A DNA stretch of 43,245 nt from positions 1 through 43,245 of the forward strand of contig JAFGCD010000093.1 in assembly GCA_016932835.1 (NCBI GenBank), written 5' to 3'. The stretch's first letter is position 1. Every line of letters starts with the position of its first letter. Positions 24,950 to 33,313 of the stretch are shown piece by piece. The notes under the pieces were generated by a model. It worked only from the letters and a program-made list of their open reading frames with translations. It had not been told where the DNA came from and ran no database searches. Source of the stretch: Sedimentisphaerales bacterium (GTDB lineage: Bacteria; Planctomycetota; Phycisphaerae; Sedimentisphaerales; Anaerobacaceae). A program made the position numbers and the translations under genes.

Positions 24950-26158
24950 TCAGCGAGGATTCAGGATCTTGTCCTGCCTGGCCTTAAACAGCAGGTAAAG
25001 CCCCAGAATTCCTGAAATCAGATAGCCCAGCGGGCAGTAGAGAAGGATGATTCGCGTTCCGAATCGCTCGGCCACAGGCAGCAGGGGCAGGAAAGCAAGT
25101 GTCGCAATCAGCCACGTGCCCCCGACCACCCAGCCCATTCGTGAGCCGATATTCGCTCCTGCTGCGTTTCTGGCCAGCGTAATGATCAGTATGTATCCGC
25201 CGAATGCGAATATGCCCGCTGCGAAGACTATCCACGTAGCCTGCTCCCGGCCCATCAGCGCCATGTAGATCACCGCCAGCGGCCCGGCCAGCAGAAACGC
25301 CGTCGTCGAGCAGAGCAGCTCTCCCCTGCGATGAGCGGCCCAGGCCAGCAGAAATGAACCCAGAGCCCCGCCAAGCCCAAACATCGTCGCAGAAAAGCCC
25401 CCAAATGTCAGCTCGAAACCCAATTCGTCAACGAGATGCGTCGGAAGGAGCCACGCGATAATCGTCGTCGATATTGCGGCGGGTATGCCCATAATCAATA
25501 GCAGCCGAAAGTCAGACCGATTCTTAGTGGCAGCGGCCCGGTCGCACCCATCGGCCTCGACAGGCTCGACCGCCAGACGGATCTTCAAGGCCCCCACAAG
25601 CACTACGCCTAAGAACGGACAAAGCAGCAGCGGGTACAGACCCGGCAATCCGAATCTCGACACCAGAGTTGTCGAAATCGCCCCGCCTCCTGAGAAACCT
25701 AAAAAGCCCCCCGTCATGAAGACCGCCGTGCTCATCGCAGGCCGAATCGATTTGAGAGTATGCACCGCCCGAAGGCCTTCGGGATGAACGACTGCGATTC
25801 CAACTCCCGTAACCGACGCCAGCACAACCATGCCGGGCACGCCCAGTGAAGATTTCGGAACCGCCGCCAGAACGCATATGAAAACACCGAGAAGCAGACC
25901 AACATGAAGAAAAAACGGCTTAGTACTCTGACGCCGAAGATGCCCGGTCAATAACTGAGCACCGTTCGCTGTGACAGTCAAGGCGATTATCGGCAGGCTC
26001 GCCGCCGAGAGACTCAAGACGAACTCGCTGCGAAGCTCAGGCAGAATCGAGGGCAGCATATTGCCTAACATATCAGCAGTGAAGTGCACCGCCGAGAGAA
26101 CCAATAGCTGCGCCCACTCCAAAGCGGCCAGCCGCCTGTTTGGACCGACGCTGCTCAC
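24950..26158 (-). CDS. MFS transporter (Fsr-like)
   Basis: A 402-residue protein with about twelve hydrophobic segments. The opening HFTADMLGNMLPSILPELRSEF and the segment VHPEGLRAVHTL resemble the fosmidomycin-resistance (Fsr) branch of the major facilitator superfamily. It starts with GTG 26158, whose GTGA overlaps the purC stop by four bases, so it is translationally coupled to purC. A purine precursor or a drug could be the substrate; the sequence does not decide. The gap 24804-24949 up to the sigma gene holds no ORF. Confidence 0.82.
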   Translation of the reverse strand: MSSVGPNRRLAALEWAQLLVLSAVHFTADMLGNMLPSILPELRSEFVLSLSAASLPIIALTVTANGAQLLTGHLRRQSTKPFFLHVGLLLGVFICVLAAVPKSSLGVPGMVVLASVTGVGIAVVHPEGLRAVHTLKSIRPAMSTAVFMTGGFLGFSGGGAISTTLVSRFGLPGLYPLLLCPFLGVVLVGALKIRLAVEPVEADGCDRAAATKNRSDFRLLLIMGIPAAISTTIIAWLLPTHLVDELGFELTFGGFSATMFGLGGALGSFLLAWAAHRRGELLCSTTAFLLAGPLAVIYMALMGREQATWIVFAAGIFAFGGYILIITLARNAAGANIGSRMGWVVGGTWLIATLAFLPLLPVAERFGTRIILLYCPLGYLISGILGLYLLFKARQDKILNPR

Positions 26159-27045
26159 CGCTCGAACTTCTTACCGGTGAGTTGTTCATAAGCCTCGATG
26201 TACTTCTCGGCTGTCTTCTCCCGTATGTCATCGGGAAGCTCGACGCCGGGGCCGGACTTGTCGAAGTTGATGCGCTCGAGATAATTACGCACGAACTGCT
26301 TGTCGTAGCTGTCCTGGTCCCTGCCAGCCTCGTACTTATCCGCAGGCCAGAAACGCGATGAATCCGGCGTGAGAACCTCGTCGATAAGAATGATCCTGCC
26401 GTCAACCTCGCCCCACTCGAACTTGGTATCCGCCAGGATAATCCCCTTCGTCTCGGCATACTCGCCGGCCTTTTCGAATATCTCGATGCTCCTGTCGCGC
26501 ACGTACTCGGCCTTGTCTTTGCCGATTATCTCGGCGGCTCTTTCCACACTGATGTTTTCATCGTGGTCGCCCCGCTCGGCCTTGGTCGCGGGCGTAAATA
26601 TCATTTCCGGCAGCTTCTGGCACTGCCTCAGGCCCGTCGGCAGCTTATGTCCGCAGACCGTCCCGTCCTGCGAATACTCTTTCCACCCGGAACCGGCCAG
26701 ATACCCGCGCACAACGCACTCGATCGGCAGAACCTTGACCTTCTTGACAAGCATGCTCCGACCGGCCAACTGGTCCGCATGATCGCAGAAAGGAGCCGGA
26801 AAATCCGCTACATCGTCGCTTATCACATGATGCTCCACCTGTCCCGTAAAGAAATCGAACCAGAATTTCGATATCTGAGTCAATATGATCCCCTTATAAG
26901 GAATCCCGTTGGCCATGACAACGTCGAAGGCGCTTAGCCTGTCGGTCGCCACGATAAGAAGCTTATCGCCAAGGTCGTAAATATCGCGGACTTTGCCGCG
27001 ACTCGGCCCGGTATCGGCTATGTTCGTTTGCAGTATTGTCTCCAT
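26155..27045 (-). CDS. purC: Phosphoribosylaminoimidazole-succinocarboxamide synthase
   Basis: A 296-residue SAICAR synthetase that joins CAIR and aspartate with ATP in de novo purine synthesis. GKVRDIYDLGDKLLIVATDRLSAFD at the N-terminus, IECVVRGYLAGSGWKEY (about residues 105-120) and LADTKFEWGE plus DEVLTPDSSRFWP near 210-235 are the substrate and metal motifs of the long, yeast-like type. GGAAGGA lies 6 bases before ATG 27045; the in-frame ATG at 27060 has no ribosome site. The MFS transporter gene overlaps its stop. Promoter TTGACG N17 TAATAT lies upstream. Confidence 0.94.
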   Translation of the reverse strand: METILQTNIADTGPSRGKVRDIYDLGDKLLIVATDRLSAFDVVMANGIPYKGIILTQISKFWFDFFTGQVEHHVISDDVADFPAPFCDHADQLAGRSMLVKKVKVLPIECVVRGYLAGSGWKEYSQDGTVCGHKLPTGLRQCQKLPEMIFTPATKAERGDHDENISVERAAEIIGKDKAEYVRDRSIEIFEKAGEYAETKGIILADTKFEWGEVDGRIILIDEVLTPDSSRFWPADKYEAGRDQDSYDKQFVRNYLERINFDKSGPGVELPDDIREKTAEKYIEAYEQLTGKKFER

Positions 27046-27082
27046 CGTAAGTCCTTCCATTTAAGAATTAAGGTGAGCCGGT

Positions 27083-27111
27083 ATATTAAAGCCGCAGCCG
27101 ACCCTCGTCAA
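27083..27111 (-). promoter_or_regulatory. Predicted promoter of purC
   Basis: On the minus strand TTGACG (27111-27106), 17 bases, TAATAT (27088-27083). Good match and spacing, 38 bases before the purC ATG. No PUR-box was recognised. Confidence 0.6.
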
Positions 27112-27145
27112 GCGCGTGCAGGTCAATTGTTCCTAATTTTGGATA

Positions 27146-27940
27146 TTATTGTCTCTTCTCCAGCCTGGAATCGACATATCCGAATACCTTCCGCTCGATC
27201 AGGGCGGTTTCTTCGCCCCTGGGCAGCAATCCCAGAATCGTACGCAGCCTGCCGCGTTCCATGATACGCTCCAAAGACGCCGGGAAATTGATGTCATAGA
27301 CCCACCCCAGTAGCGTCGCTTTGAAATCGTTGAGTGTTTTGAGTTTGGCATACGCAACGAGTTGTTCGTTCAGTACGGCCTCGAGAACCTCACCCGTGAA
27401 TCTCGGCTCGTCCGGAAGCTCTATCTCCAGCATGAACTGATTCGGATCCTCTGTGTACAGCCTGTGATAATCCAAAAAGACCCGATAGACGTCGATCTTG
27501 TCCGCATCGCGTATCATCCGCGCAAATAGCATCGTCTGCTCGTCCAATCCGCCGGGCAGTTCCCTGAGGCCGTGATATTCGATAGCCCTCTCAATAATGC
27601 CCCTCTCCGCTGAGTCCGCCTCGTCGAGAATCCCTTCACCTCTGAGCACCTCCACCCCTAACAGGCAATGGTTCACGCTCTTGAAATCGCTGTAAGTGCG
27701 GTATTCCCTGAACTGCCTGAAGCGCCCGATGTCGTGCAGCAGACCCAAAGCATACGCCGTCCGCCGCTGATTCTCCGTCAAGCCGAGAGACTTGGCCAGG
27801 CGGACCATCTCCCCGCAAACGCATCGGCTGTGTATGTCTTTGAGCTTGATATTAGCATTTACGTGCCCGTCATCGCCGTAAAAACCGGCCGTATAACTGT
27901 CGAACCAGGCCTTGATTGTGTTCGTCTGTTCCTTGTCCAA
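27146..27940 (-). CDS. HD-domain phosphohydrolase
   Basis: A 264-residue protein from TTG 27940, with HD motif residues in order: KDIHSRCVCGEM, then LGLLHDIGRFRQF (the paired His-Asp), then EYHGLRELP and RMIRDADKIDVYR. These ligands bind two metals in nucleotide or phosphoester hydrolases; substrate is unknown. The open frame extends back to 28048 by a TTG, but a strong promoter overlaps that stretch, so the start must be inside. TTG 27940 has GGAG 6 bases upstream and is the only plausible start before the conserved region. It lies between purC and the divergent cupin gene. Confidence 0.8.
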   Translation of the reverse strand: MDKEQTNTIKAWFDSYTAGFYGDDGHVNANIKLKDIHSRCVCGEMVRLAKSLGLTENQRRTAYALGLLHDIGRFRQFREYRTYSDFKSVNHCLLGVEVLRGEGILDEADSAERGIIERAIEYHGLRELPGGLDEQTMLFARMIRDADKIDVYRVFLDYHRLYTEDPNQFMLEIELPDEPRFTGEVLEAVLNEQLVAYAKLKTLNDFKATLLGWVYDINFPASLERIMERGRLRTILGLLPRGEETALIERKVFGYVDSRLEKRQ

Positions 27941-27996
27941 ACTGTCTCCGTAACCTATCGTTTCAAGGGGCTTTCTCGAAAAATCCCCGTTATCGG

Positions 27997-28024
27997 TTCC
28001 AAATTCGTTTTGCCGGTGTATAAT
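27997..28024 (+). promoter_or_regulatory. Plus-strand promoter of the cupin gene
   Basis: TATAAT at 28019-28024, with TTCCAA (27997-28002) 16 bases upstream as a weak -35. The -10 shares five bases with the minus-strand -10 of the HD gene. Confidence 0.5.
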
Positions 28025-28048
28025 ACAGCCCGAACACAGAATAGTCAA
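28020..28048 (-). promoter_or_regulatory. Minus-strand promoter of the HD gene
   Basis: TTGACT (28048-28043), 17 bases, TATTAT (28025-28020). A near-consensus promoter overlapping the cupin -10, so the two genes compete for polymerase. The start would be near 28014, about 74 bases before TTG 27940. Confidence 0.6.
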
Positions 28049-28062
28049 AGGAGCAAAACGAT

Positions 28063-28335
28063 ATGCCTACAGTCAAAGATGTGATTGTCAAAAAGCCCTC
28101 CGACGCCGAAGCCGCCGAATGCAGGACCTGGCCCATCTGGCAATGCCAGCCGAGCACTTTCGACTGGGCCTACACCCAGAAGGAAACATGCCTCCTGCTC
28201 GAAGGAAAGGTAACCGTCTCCGACGGTAATGATTCGGTCACCTTCGCCGCCGGAGACTTCGTAGTATTTCCCGAAGACCTCGAATGCACCTGGAACGTCG
28301 CCGAGGCGGTGAAGAAGCACTACAACTTCGGATAA
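28063..28335 (+). CDS. Cupin-domain protein (DUF861-like)
   Basis: A 90-residue single-domain cupin. FDWAYTQKETCLLLEGKVTVSDG and the second half AAGDFVVFPEDLECTWNVAEAVKKHYNF fit the DUF861 (EutQ/ureidoglycine-type) cupin fold, with Glu in the ETCLLLEG motif and the FPE-x-x-x-C/W segment as metal-site candidates. AAAGGAG lies 9 bases before the ATG. Transcribed divergently from the HD gene from a shared -10 region. Such small cupins occur as stand-alone proteins of unknown ligand. Confidence 0.85.
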   Translation: MPTVKDVIVKKPSDAEAAECRTWPIWQCQPSTFDWAYTQKETCLLLEGKVTVSDGNDSVTFAAGDFVVFPEDLECTWNVAEAVKKHYNFG

Positions 28336-28374
28336 TTCCCGGAGATTCGAGCTTACCCGCCAATAATTGCGACG

Positions 28375-31300
28375 CTAAGGTTTGCCCTTCGCAAGCTCGG
28401 TCGAAAACTCTCGCAGGCTAACCTCGAATCGCCTCGCTTTGGCAAGATTCGACGTTCGATCGAATGAGTACTTCATCTCATGACGAATCACAAGCGGCAC
28501 GCCTTCAACGATGCCGTTGCTCTCGAACGTCCGCACTTGCGAATCCACCTGCTTACCCTCCTCGTCCAGCAGCCGGATGCCAACCTCCCACTTCCTTTCC
28601 GGATACATTATCATCTCGAAATCCAACGCCGCGCTGATATCGGCGCCGGTTCTCTCGAAACGCACCGCCTTAGCCGTAAACAGCGGCCGCTGCTCGAATG
28701 ACTTCAGGCCGACTGTAAGCTCCTCGTCGAACTGCAGCTTATTCTCGAAATGAACGGAGACCGGCCCGCGCCGTGAATCTTCCCGGTCGATGCCGACATC
28801 GCTGCAAGCCTCGAATCCCAGCCGCCCGGCAATTTTCCCGGCTGCCGACCTGTCAACATTGCTCGCTACCCATTCTTGCGCCGCCCGGCCCGATAGGTTC
28901 TTCGGGACAAGCGCCGGGTCAACCGCAACCTCCAGAACCGTCGCAGCCCGCTTTTCAAGCGGCTTGAGAGCCTCCTCCAGTTCCGCCCACTTCATCTTCT
29001 TCCCGTCGTAAGTCACGCCGTCGCCGCCGACGACAACCGTTGCAAAATAGCGCCTGCCTCTCGTACCTGCCGTTTCCGATGCAACAGGCATATTCGGAAC
29101 GAGCGACAACATCACATGGTCGATTTGCCCGTAAGCGACGGACACGGTCTCATACCCTGCGCTTTGACAGCCACCAGCGCCGGCGGACCCGCTCTGTACG
29201 CTGCCTCTCGGAGCCAGGTCATTGCCGCCGCTGTCGAACAACTTCACAAAGCAGCGACCCAGCCCGACGCCACGCAAATCATAAGTGACAGTCGTGGTAC
29301 TCTCGATATCCTGATACGGCTCAGACGCGGGCTCGACAGCAGCATGATTCCTGTAGCTCGATGTCCCCGTCACCCGCCTGCCGGGCTGAACACTAACCTT
29401 CGCGAGAATCGGAGAAAGAGCATTTGAATCTGTTTCCGTCCCGTCCTCATCGAGACGAACTATTATCGCCGGGGGCGCCTCGAATTGCCGTCTGTCGATT
29501 CTCGGCAGCTTGACATTATCGAAATAGAACTTGTCCCGACCACCGAATCGCCGAATCTCGAATCGACGAACCTTATCGGCAGCAACGTCGAACTCGATAA
29601 TCTCCGTTCGACCATTGGCGGGACCGATGAAATGCGGAAAGTCCGGAACGTATCGCCTCCCGTCAACGCCCACCGCACAAATCTGGTAACGATCGTTCGA
29701 ACCGTCCTGTGAAAAATCAAAGACGGCTGTGCAGAACTCCTCGCCTTTCTCTTGAGAAGTCCACTCGATCTCAACGGGTCTGCCCCCGCCCGCCTGCCGC
29801 GTCGAAAAGCTCCATCGGCCGGGTCTGATCATCCGCAGCGATACATGCCCGCCGTCAAGTTGGGCCGATAAACCCGCCTTCGCAGGCATTGTCGTCACCG
29901 CTTCGCCCGCAGGCCTGTGAAGCACCCGAAGCCATATGTCCACAGACCTCGGCAGAAACCCGCCGATACTGCGAAGCTGAACTACCGAATCTCTGATGTC
30001 ATAGCCAACGCCAAGCCTGCCCTCAGTATCAAGCAGTCGGCGAGTCTGATGGTCGAACACACGCAATTCCAGTACGTCATACCTTTGCGAATCAGGGCTG
30101 ATATAGATATTCGCGATATCCATCCACAGCGACTGCTTCGAGTAGTCCGGCGTCTCGAAGCCAAGCTCCCTTATCTCGCCACCCATTCCGTCTTCGAAAA
30201 TCGGATTGCCTTTCTCATCCCAGCGGACAACTGTATGCACCTTGAACGTAGTCGGCCCGACAGTTATCTTCAAATCCCTCGAACCTGGAGCTTTCTCATA
30301 CGCCCTTGCAAGCGGTTCAGCAGCAGCAACTTCGACGAGATCAAATACCTCCGCCCGCACCGTATCCTCGCTGACCCCAAGCGCCGCGAGCATGCGCGCC
30401 GCCACGCCGTCTCTCTCCTGTATAAGACCGAGAAGGATATGCTCGGTGCCTATGTAATCATGGTCGAACGCCCCGGCTTGCTGTTCAGCGTATTCGATAG
30501 CTTTCCTGACGCGAGACGTCCGCGGAAGTTTGCGCTTCGTAACAGGCTTCGAGCCGCGCTCAACGAGCTTTGTAAGTTCGGCATCGAGCGACTCTTTGCG
30601 AACGCCCAACCTGCTCAGCACCTTACCGCCAATGCCGTCATCCTGCTCGGCCAACGCCAGCAGAATATGCTCGGTTCCGATGTACTCGTGATTCAGGCGA
30701 CGGGCCTCCGTCTCGGCACGGGCGAGCACATCCTCGGCCCTGTCGGTAAGAGGCTGGGCCTTCGCCATCGGAAGCAATACAAAAGCAGCAACAATAATCG
30801 CCCCGAATCCAACCATGCCCAACTTCGCCGACTTCGGTATCGGCCTGCTCAGGATGCGTTTGACCCGAGCCGCAAGCGCCCCTTTCGATTCGACAACACC
30901 TATCAGCCGAAGTGACAACGCCGGACGCTTGAAAGCCAGCTTCGCAACGCTGACGAGCGTCTCAGGATACCGCAAGGCACGTTCGCCCATCGTAACCAGC
31001 ACCGCCTCGTCAACCGCCTGCTCACGCGCCCTGCGGATAACGGCATTCGCCAGCCAGACAAGCGGATTGTAGAAATACGCTATTTGAACCAGTGCCTGCA
31101 GAAGATTTACCCACAGATCGCCACGCTTGATATGCGCCAGTTCGTGCAGCAGAACAACCTGTAAATCCTCCGCACCCAGGTCGCTCGACAAATTGCCCGG
31201 CAGGAGAATAACCGGCCGAAACAAACCGCAAACCGCAGGACTTGTCGCATTCGGCGAAATCTTCAAGCGCAGGCGCCCCCCAACCCTTATCCGTTTTCGG

Positions 31301-31863
31301 CAGTTATCGAGAATATCATATATCGGCTGCTCCGCCTCTATCGCCTGCGCAACAAGCCCTCGCACAAAAATCGCGCGCTGGATAAGCAGCAGAACCATAG
31401 CCCCGGCAGCGGCAACCCACAAGACAAACACGATCCCCTGCCACGAAATTTGAATCTCCGCGACCGGCACGACAGCCGACTCACCCACAGGATCGTCAAT
31501 CGCAGCCCCTGCCGTCGCCGGCGCATACACTGCCGGACCGACGCTCGATAAATCCGGATAAGGCCGCAGAGACAACTGCTCTGCCTGCGTATCATAGTTG
31601 TACTGCTCGGTATCGACAAACGCAAGCTCGTCTCCGATCCAGTACCCGATACTGAACGGGCCCGCCAGTGACGTAGGGAGCAGCAGCTTCACCAGCACCA
31701 GCATCCATATCCAGTACCGGAAAACCGCCCGCACCCGCTTGCGCAGAACAATGTCCGCCAGCAGAAGCAGCAAAATCAATACTCCCGATTGTATCAGCAT
31801 GGGCAGTGCGAACTCGACAAATGCGTACCCGAACGAATTGATTCTTTCTATTATGGCATTCAT
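28375..31863 (-). CDS. BlaR1-like M56 metalloprotease fused to two Clp-N repeats and a large exported region
   Basis: A 1162-residue membrane protein with an N-terminal BlaR1/MecR1 module: hydrophobic helices at about 20-40, 50-70, 145-165 and 350-370. HELAH at 240-244 is the M56 zinc site (HELAHIKRGD), with VDEAVLVTMGERALRYPE supplying the third ligand and the usual gluzincin tail. After the last helix come two Clp-N (ClpA/ClpC N-terminal) repeats, about 373-430 and 452-510, each containing YIGTEHILL. About 600 further residues carry beta-rich repeats I do not recognise (VTYDLRGVGLGRCFVKLFDSGG and similar). No penicillin-binding sensor is seen. ATG 31863 has AGGA 9 bases upstream; the TTG nine bases before is rejected. 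It follows a BlaI-type repressor by 41 bases. Confidence 0.78.
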   Translation of the reverse strand: MNAIIERINSFGYAFVEFALPMLIQSGVLILLLLLADIVLRKRVRAVFRYWIWMLVLVKLLLPTSLAGPFSIGYWIGDELAFVDTEQYNYDTQAEQLSLRPYPDLSSVGPAVYAPATAGAAIDDPVGESAVVPVAEIQISWQGIVFVLWVAAAGAMVLLLIQRAIFVRGLVAQAIEAEQPIYDILDNCRKRIRVGGRLRLKISPNATSPAVCGLFRPVILLPGNLSSDLGAEDLQVVLLHELAHIKRGDLWVNLLQALVQIAYFYNPLVWLANAVIRRAREQAVDEAVLVTMGERALRYPETLVSVAKLAFKRPALSLRLIGVVESKGALAARVKRILSRPIPKSAKLGMVGFGAIIVAAFVLLPMAKAQPLTDRAEDVLARAETEARRLNHEYIGTEHILLALAEQDDGIGGKVLSRLGVRKESLDAELTKLVERGSKPVTKRKLPRTSRVRKAIEYAEQQAGAFDHDYIGTEHILLGLIQERDGVAARMLAALGVSEDTVRAEVFDLVEVAAAEPLARAYEKAPGSRDLKITVGPTTFKVHTVVRWDEKGNPIFEDGMGGEIRELGFETPDYSKQSLWMDIANIYISPDSQRYDVLELRVFDHQTRRLLDTEGRLGVGYDIRDSVVQLRSIGGFLPRSVDIWLRVLHRPAGEAVTTMPAKAGLSAQLDGGHVSLRMIRPGRWSFSTRQAGGGRPVEIEWTSQEKGEEFCTAVFDFSQDGSNDRYQICAVGVDGRRYVPDFPHFIGPANGRTEIIEFDVAADKVRRFEIRRFGGRDKFYFDNVKLPRIDRRQFEAPPAIIVRLDEDGTETDSNALSPILAKVSVQPGRRVTGTSSYRNHAAVEPASEPYQDIESTTTVTYDLRGVGLGRCFVKLFDSGGNDLAPRGSVQSGSAGAGGCQSAGYETVSVAYGQIDHVMLSLVPNMPVASETAGTRGRRYFATVVVGGDGVTYDGKKMKWAELEEALKPLEKRAATVLEVAVDPALVPKNLSGRAAQEWVASNVDRSAAGKIAGRLGFEACSDVGIDREDSRRGPVSVHFENKLQFDEELTVGLKSFEQRPLFTAKAVRFERTGADISAALDFEMIMYPERKWEVGIRLLDEEGKQVDSQVRTFESNGIVEGVPLVIRHEMKYSFDRTSNLAKARRFEVSLREFSTELAKGKP

Positions 31864-31904
31864 GACAAGCAATCCTCTCTGGTTAAGACGCTCTGTGCTT
31901 CTGG

Positions 31905-32297
31905 TCAGTTGACCTTATTTTCCTTTTTCTTGTTCTTTATCAGGGCCTCGATCTCGCCGAGTTGCTCGGGCGAAAGCTCCCCGCTATCAAGCATGAACTG
32001 CATCATCGGTGTCATCGCGCCGTTGAAAGCCCGCTTGACCGCACGCATAACCTCCCGTCCCTGAGCCTCGGCCCGCGTAATCGCAGAGCGGTACAAAATC
32101 AAATTCCGGATTCGCTCCGTCGTCAGAAGGCCCTTGCCCACCATCCGGTCCATCATTGTCTTGACAGTGCTATAGCTCCAGCCTCGCTCGTCGTCCAGGC
32201 GCTCCTGGATATCGCCGGCGGCGCAAGGCTCACTAGCCCAGACCGCCCGGACAATAGCCCATTCGCCTTCCGTCAAATCATGATTCTTTTTAGCCAT
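31905..32297 (-). CDS. BlaI/MecI-type transcriptional repressor
   Basis: A 130-residue winged-helix regulator. The start LTEGEWAIVRAVWASEPCAAGDIQERLDDERGWSYSTVKTMMDRMVGKGLLTTER is a near-canonical BlaI DNA-binding domain (LT-x-x-E-W-x-I-M...W-x-Y-T-V-x-T-x-L-x-R-L-x-x-K-G). The C-terminal helices, where BlaI is normally cleaved, are present. In staphylococci and other bacteria it represses the target operon until the partner metalloprotease cleaves it. Here it precedes the M56-ClpN gene, as expected. AAGGAA lies before the ATG. Its likely operator lies about 115 bases upstream. Confidence 0.88.
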   Translation of the reverse strand: MAKKNHDLTEGEWAIVRAVWASEPCAAGDIQERLDDERGWSYSTVKTMMDRMVGKGLLTTERIRNLILYRSAITRAEAQGREVMRAVKRAFNGAMTPMMQFMLDSGELSPEQLGEIEALIKNKKKENKVN

Positions 32298-32411
32298 TAC
32301 TCTATTCCTTAATTTTTTCCAACTTGCCCATGATCATCGAAACCAGTATCCCGGCAGCTCTCGGCCGGCCAAGACCGTAAAGCACCGAAACGCTCTAACA
32401 ATGGCAAGGAT

Positions 32412-32440
32412 ACTCTACACTTGTAAAGATTACAAGGCAA
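32412..32440 (-). promoter_or_regulatory. Predicted promoter of the blaI-like operon
   Basis: TTGCCT (32440-32435), 17 bases, TAGAGT (32417-32412). The operator dyad lies between the two boxes, so repressor binding would block polymerase. Confidence 0.45.
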
Positions 32441-32448
32441 AAGTAGAG
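32413..32448. promoter_or_regulatory. BlaI-like operator dyad
   Basis: CTTGTAAAGATTACAAG (32420-32436) is a perfect 7-3-7 inverted repeat; it overlaps TACACTTGTA (32416-32425), which has the TACA-N2-TGTA spacing of BlaI/MecI operators. The outer bases CTCTAC (32413-32418) and GTAGAG (32443-32448) extend the symmetry. Confidence 0.6.
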
Positions 32449-32600
32449 GTTTTCTGAAAGATTTTTCTCTTACACACCCCAGTATCATCGAAAAGCCCTG
32501 TTCTTGGCGAAAAAACGCTGATTTTCACCTTTCACCGGGCCCTAATTTGTCTGGGCGACAGTAGCTTGACCACAGGTTTTTCAGAGGTTCTCCCGGCTAT

Positions 32601-32629
32601 TTGCACATTACTTCACCCTTTCTTAAACT
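32601..32629 (+). promoter_or_regulatory. Possible promoter of the pseudopilin gene
   Basis: TTGCAC (32601-32606), 17 bases, TAAACT (32624-32629). Modest match, 50 bases before the pseudopilin ATG. The 32449-32678 gap otherwise shows no gene. Confidence 0.3.
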
Positions 32630-32678
32630 TTAACAAGAGAGAATGCCCGGATTAGAAGAATGATTATCGGTTGTTGCG

Positions 32679-33137
32679 ATGGTGAAGAGAAGAAGAGCCT
32701 TTTCGCTGGTTGAGTTGATGATTGTCGTTGCTGTGCTGGGAATACTCGCGGCTGTCGTCGTGCCCCAGTTCAGAAACTACTCGACCGAGGCTAAGTCATC
32801 CGCCGCCAAGAGCAATCTTCGCCTCATGCGAAGCGCGATCGAATTATACAGCGGCCGACACAGCGGCGTGCCGCCGGGCTATCCGGGAGATGATATAGAC
32901 AAGACGCCGACAAGCACAATTTTCAGACAGCAGACAACGCAGGACGATGACTATCTAAGAGAAGTGCCCGAAAATCCATTCAACGGGCTCGACACAATGC
33001 TGATAGTGCCAAACGGAGCAAGCTTCCCGGCGGCGCCGACCGGAAATTTCGGCTGGGTCTATCAGCCCGTAACGGCAACGATAAAAGTAGATTGGCCCGG
33101 CACAGATAATGACGGCATGGCGTTTTACGACTACTGA
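32679..33137 (+). CDS. Type II secretion pseudopilin-like protein (GspG-like)
   Basis: A 152-residue protein with a prepilin N-terminus: a basic leader (MVKRRRA), the cleavage point A-FSLVELMI (Ala instead of the usual Gly at -1) with Glu at +5, then a hydrophobic helix IVVAVLGILAAVVVPQF. The middle SAIELYSGRHSGVPPGYPGDD and VPENPFNGLDTMLI resemble GspG-type pseudopilins with their YP...NPF pattern. It is probably processed by a prepilin peptidase, not present here. No clear Shine-Dalgarno precedes ATG 32679. It is followed by a 26-residue membrane peptide on the same strand. Confidence 0.83.
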   Translation: MVKRRRAFSLVELMIVVAVLGILAAVVVPQFRNYSTEAKSSAAKSNLRLMRSAIELYSGRHSGVPPGYPGDDIDKTPTSTIFRQQTTQDDDYLREVPENPFNGLDTMLIVPNGASFPAAPTGNFGWVYQPVTATIKVDWPGTDNDGMAFYDY

Positions 33138-33179
33138 AAAGCGAACAAAACGCGGACATAAACGGATAAGGAACCGATT

Positions 33180-33260
33180 ATGAAAAGGGAAGAACTCTGG
33201 CTTGGCTTGCTTATCATCGCCTTGGGATCAATCCTGATAGCATTGATCCTGCTGCAATGA
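33180..33260 (+). CDS. Small single-helix membrane peptide
   Basis: A 26-codon ORF, MKREELWLGLLIIALGSILIALILLQ in composition: a basic and acidic head then one hydrophobic helix of about 18 residues. AAGGA lies 9 bases before ATG 33180. It sits 42 bases after the pseudopilin gene. Function unknown; too short for gene-finding thresholds. Confidence 0.6.
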   Translation: MKREELWLGLLIIALGSILIALILLQ

Positions 33261-33313
33261 CAATCACCACAATCTGAAATATGCAATCCCTCAGCATCGC
33301 CCGGGAAGCGCGA

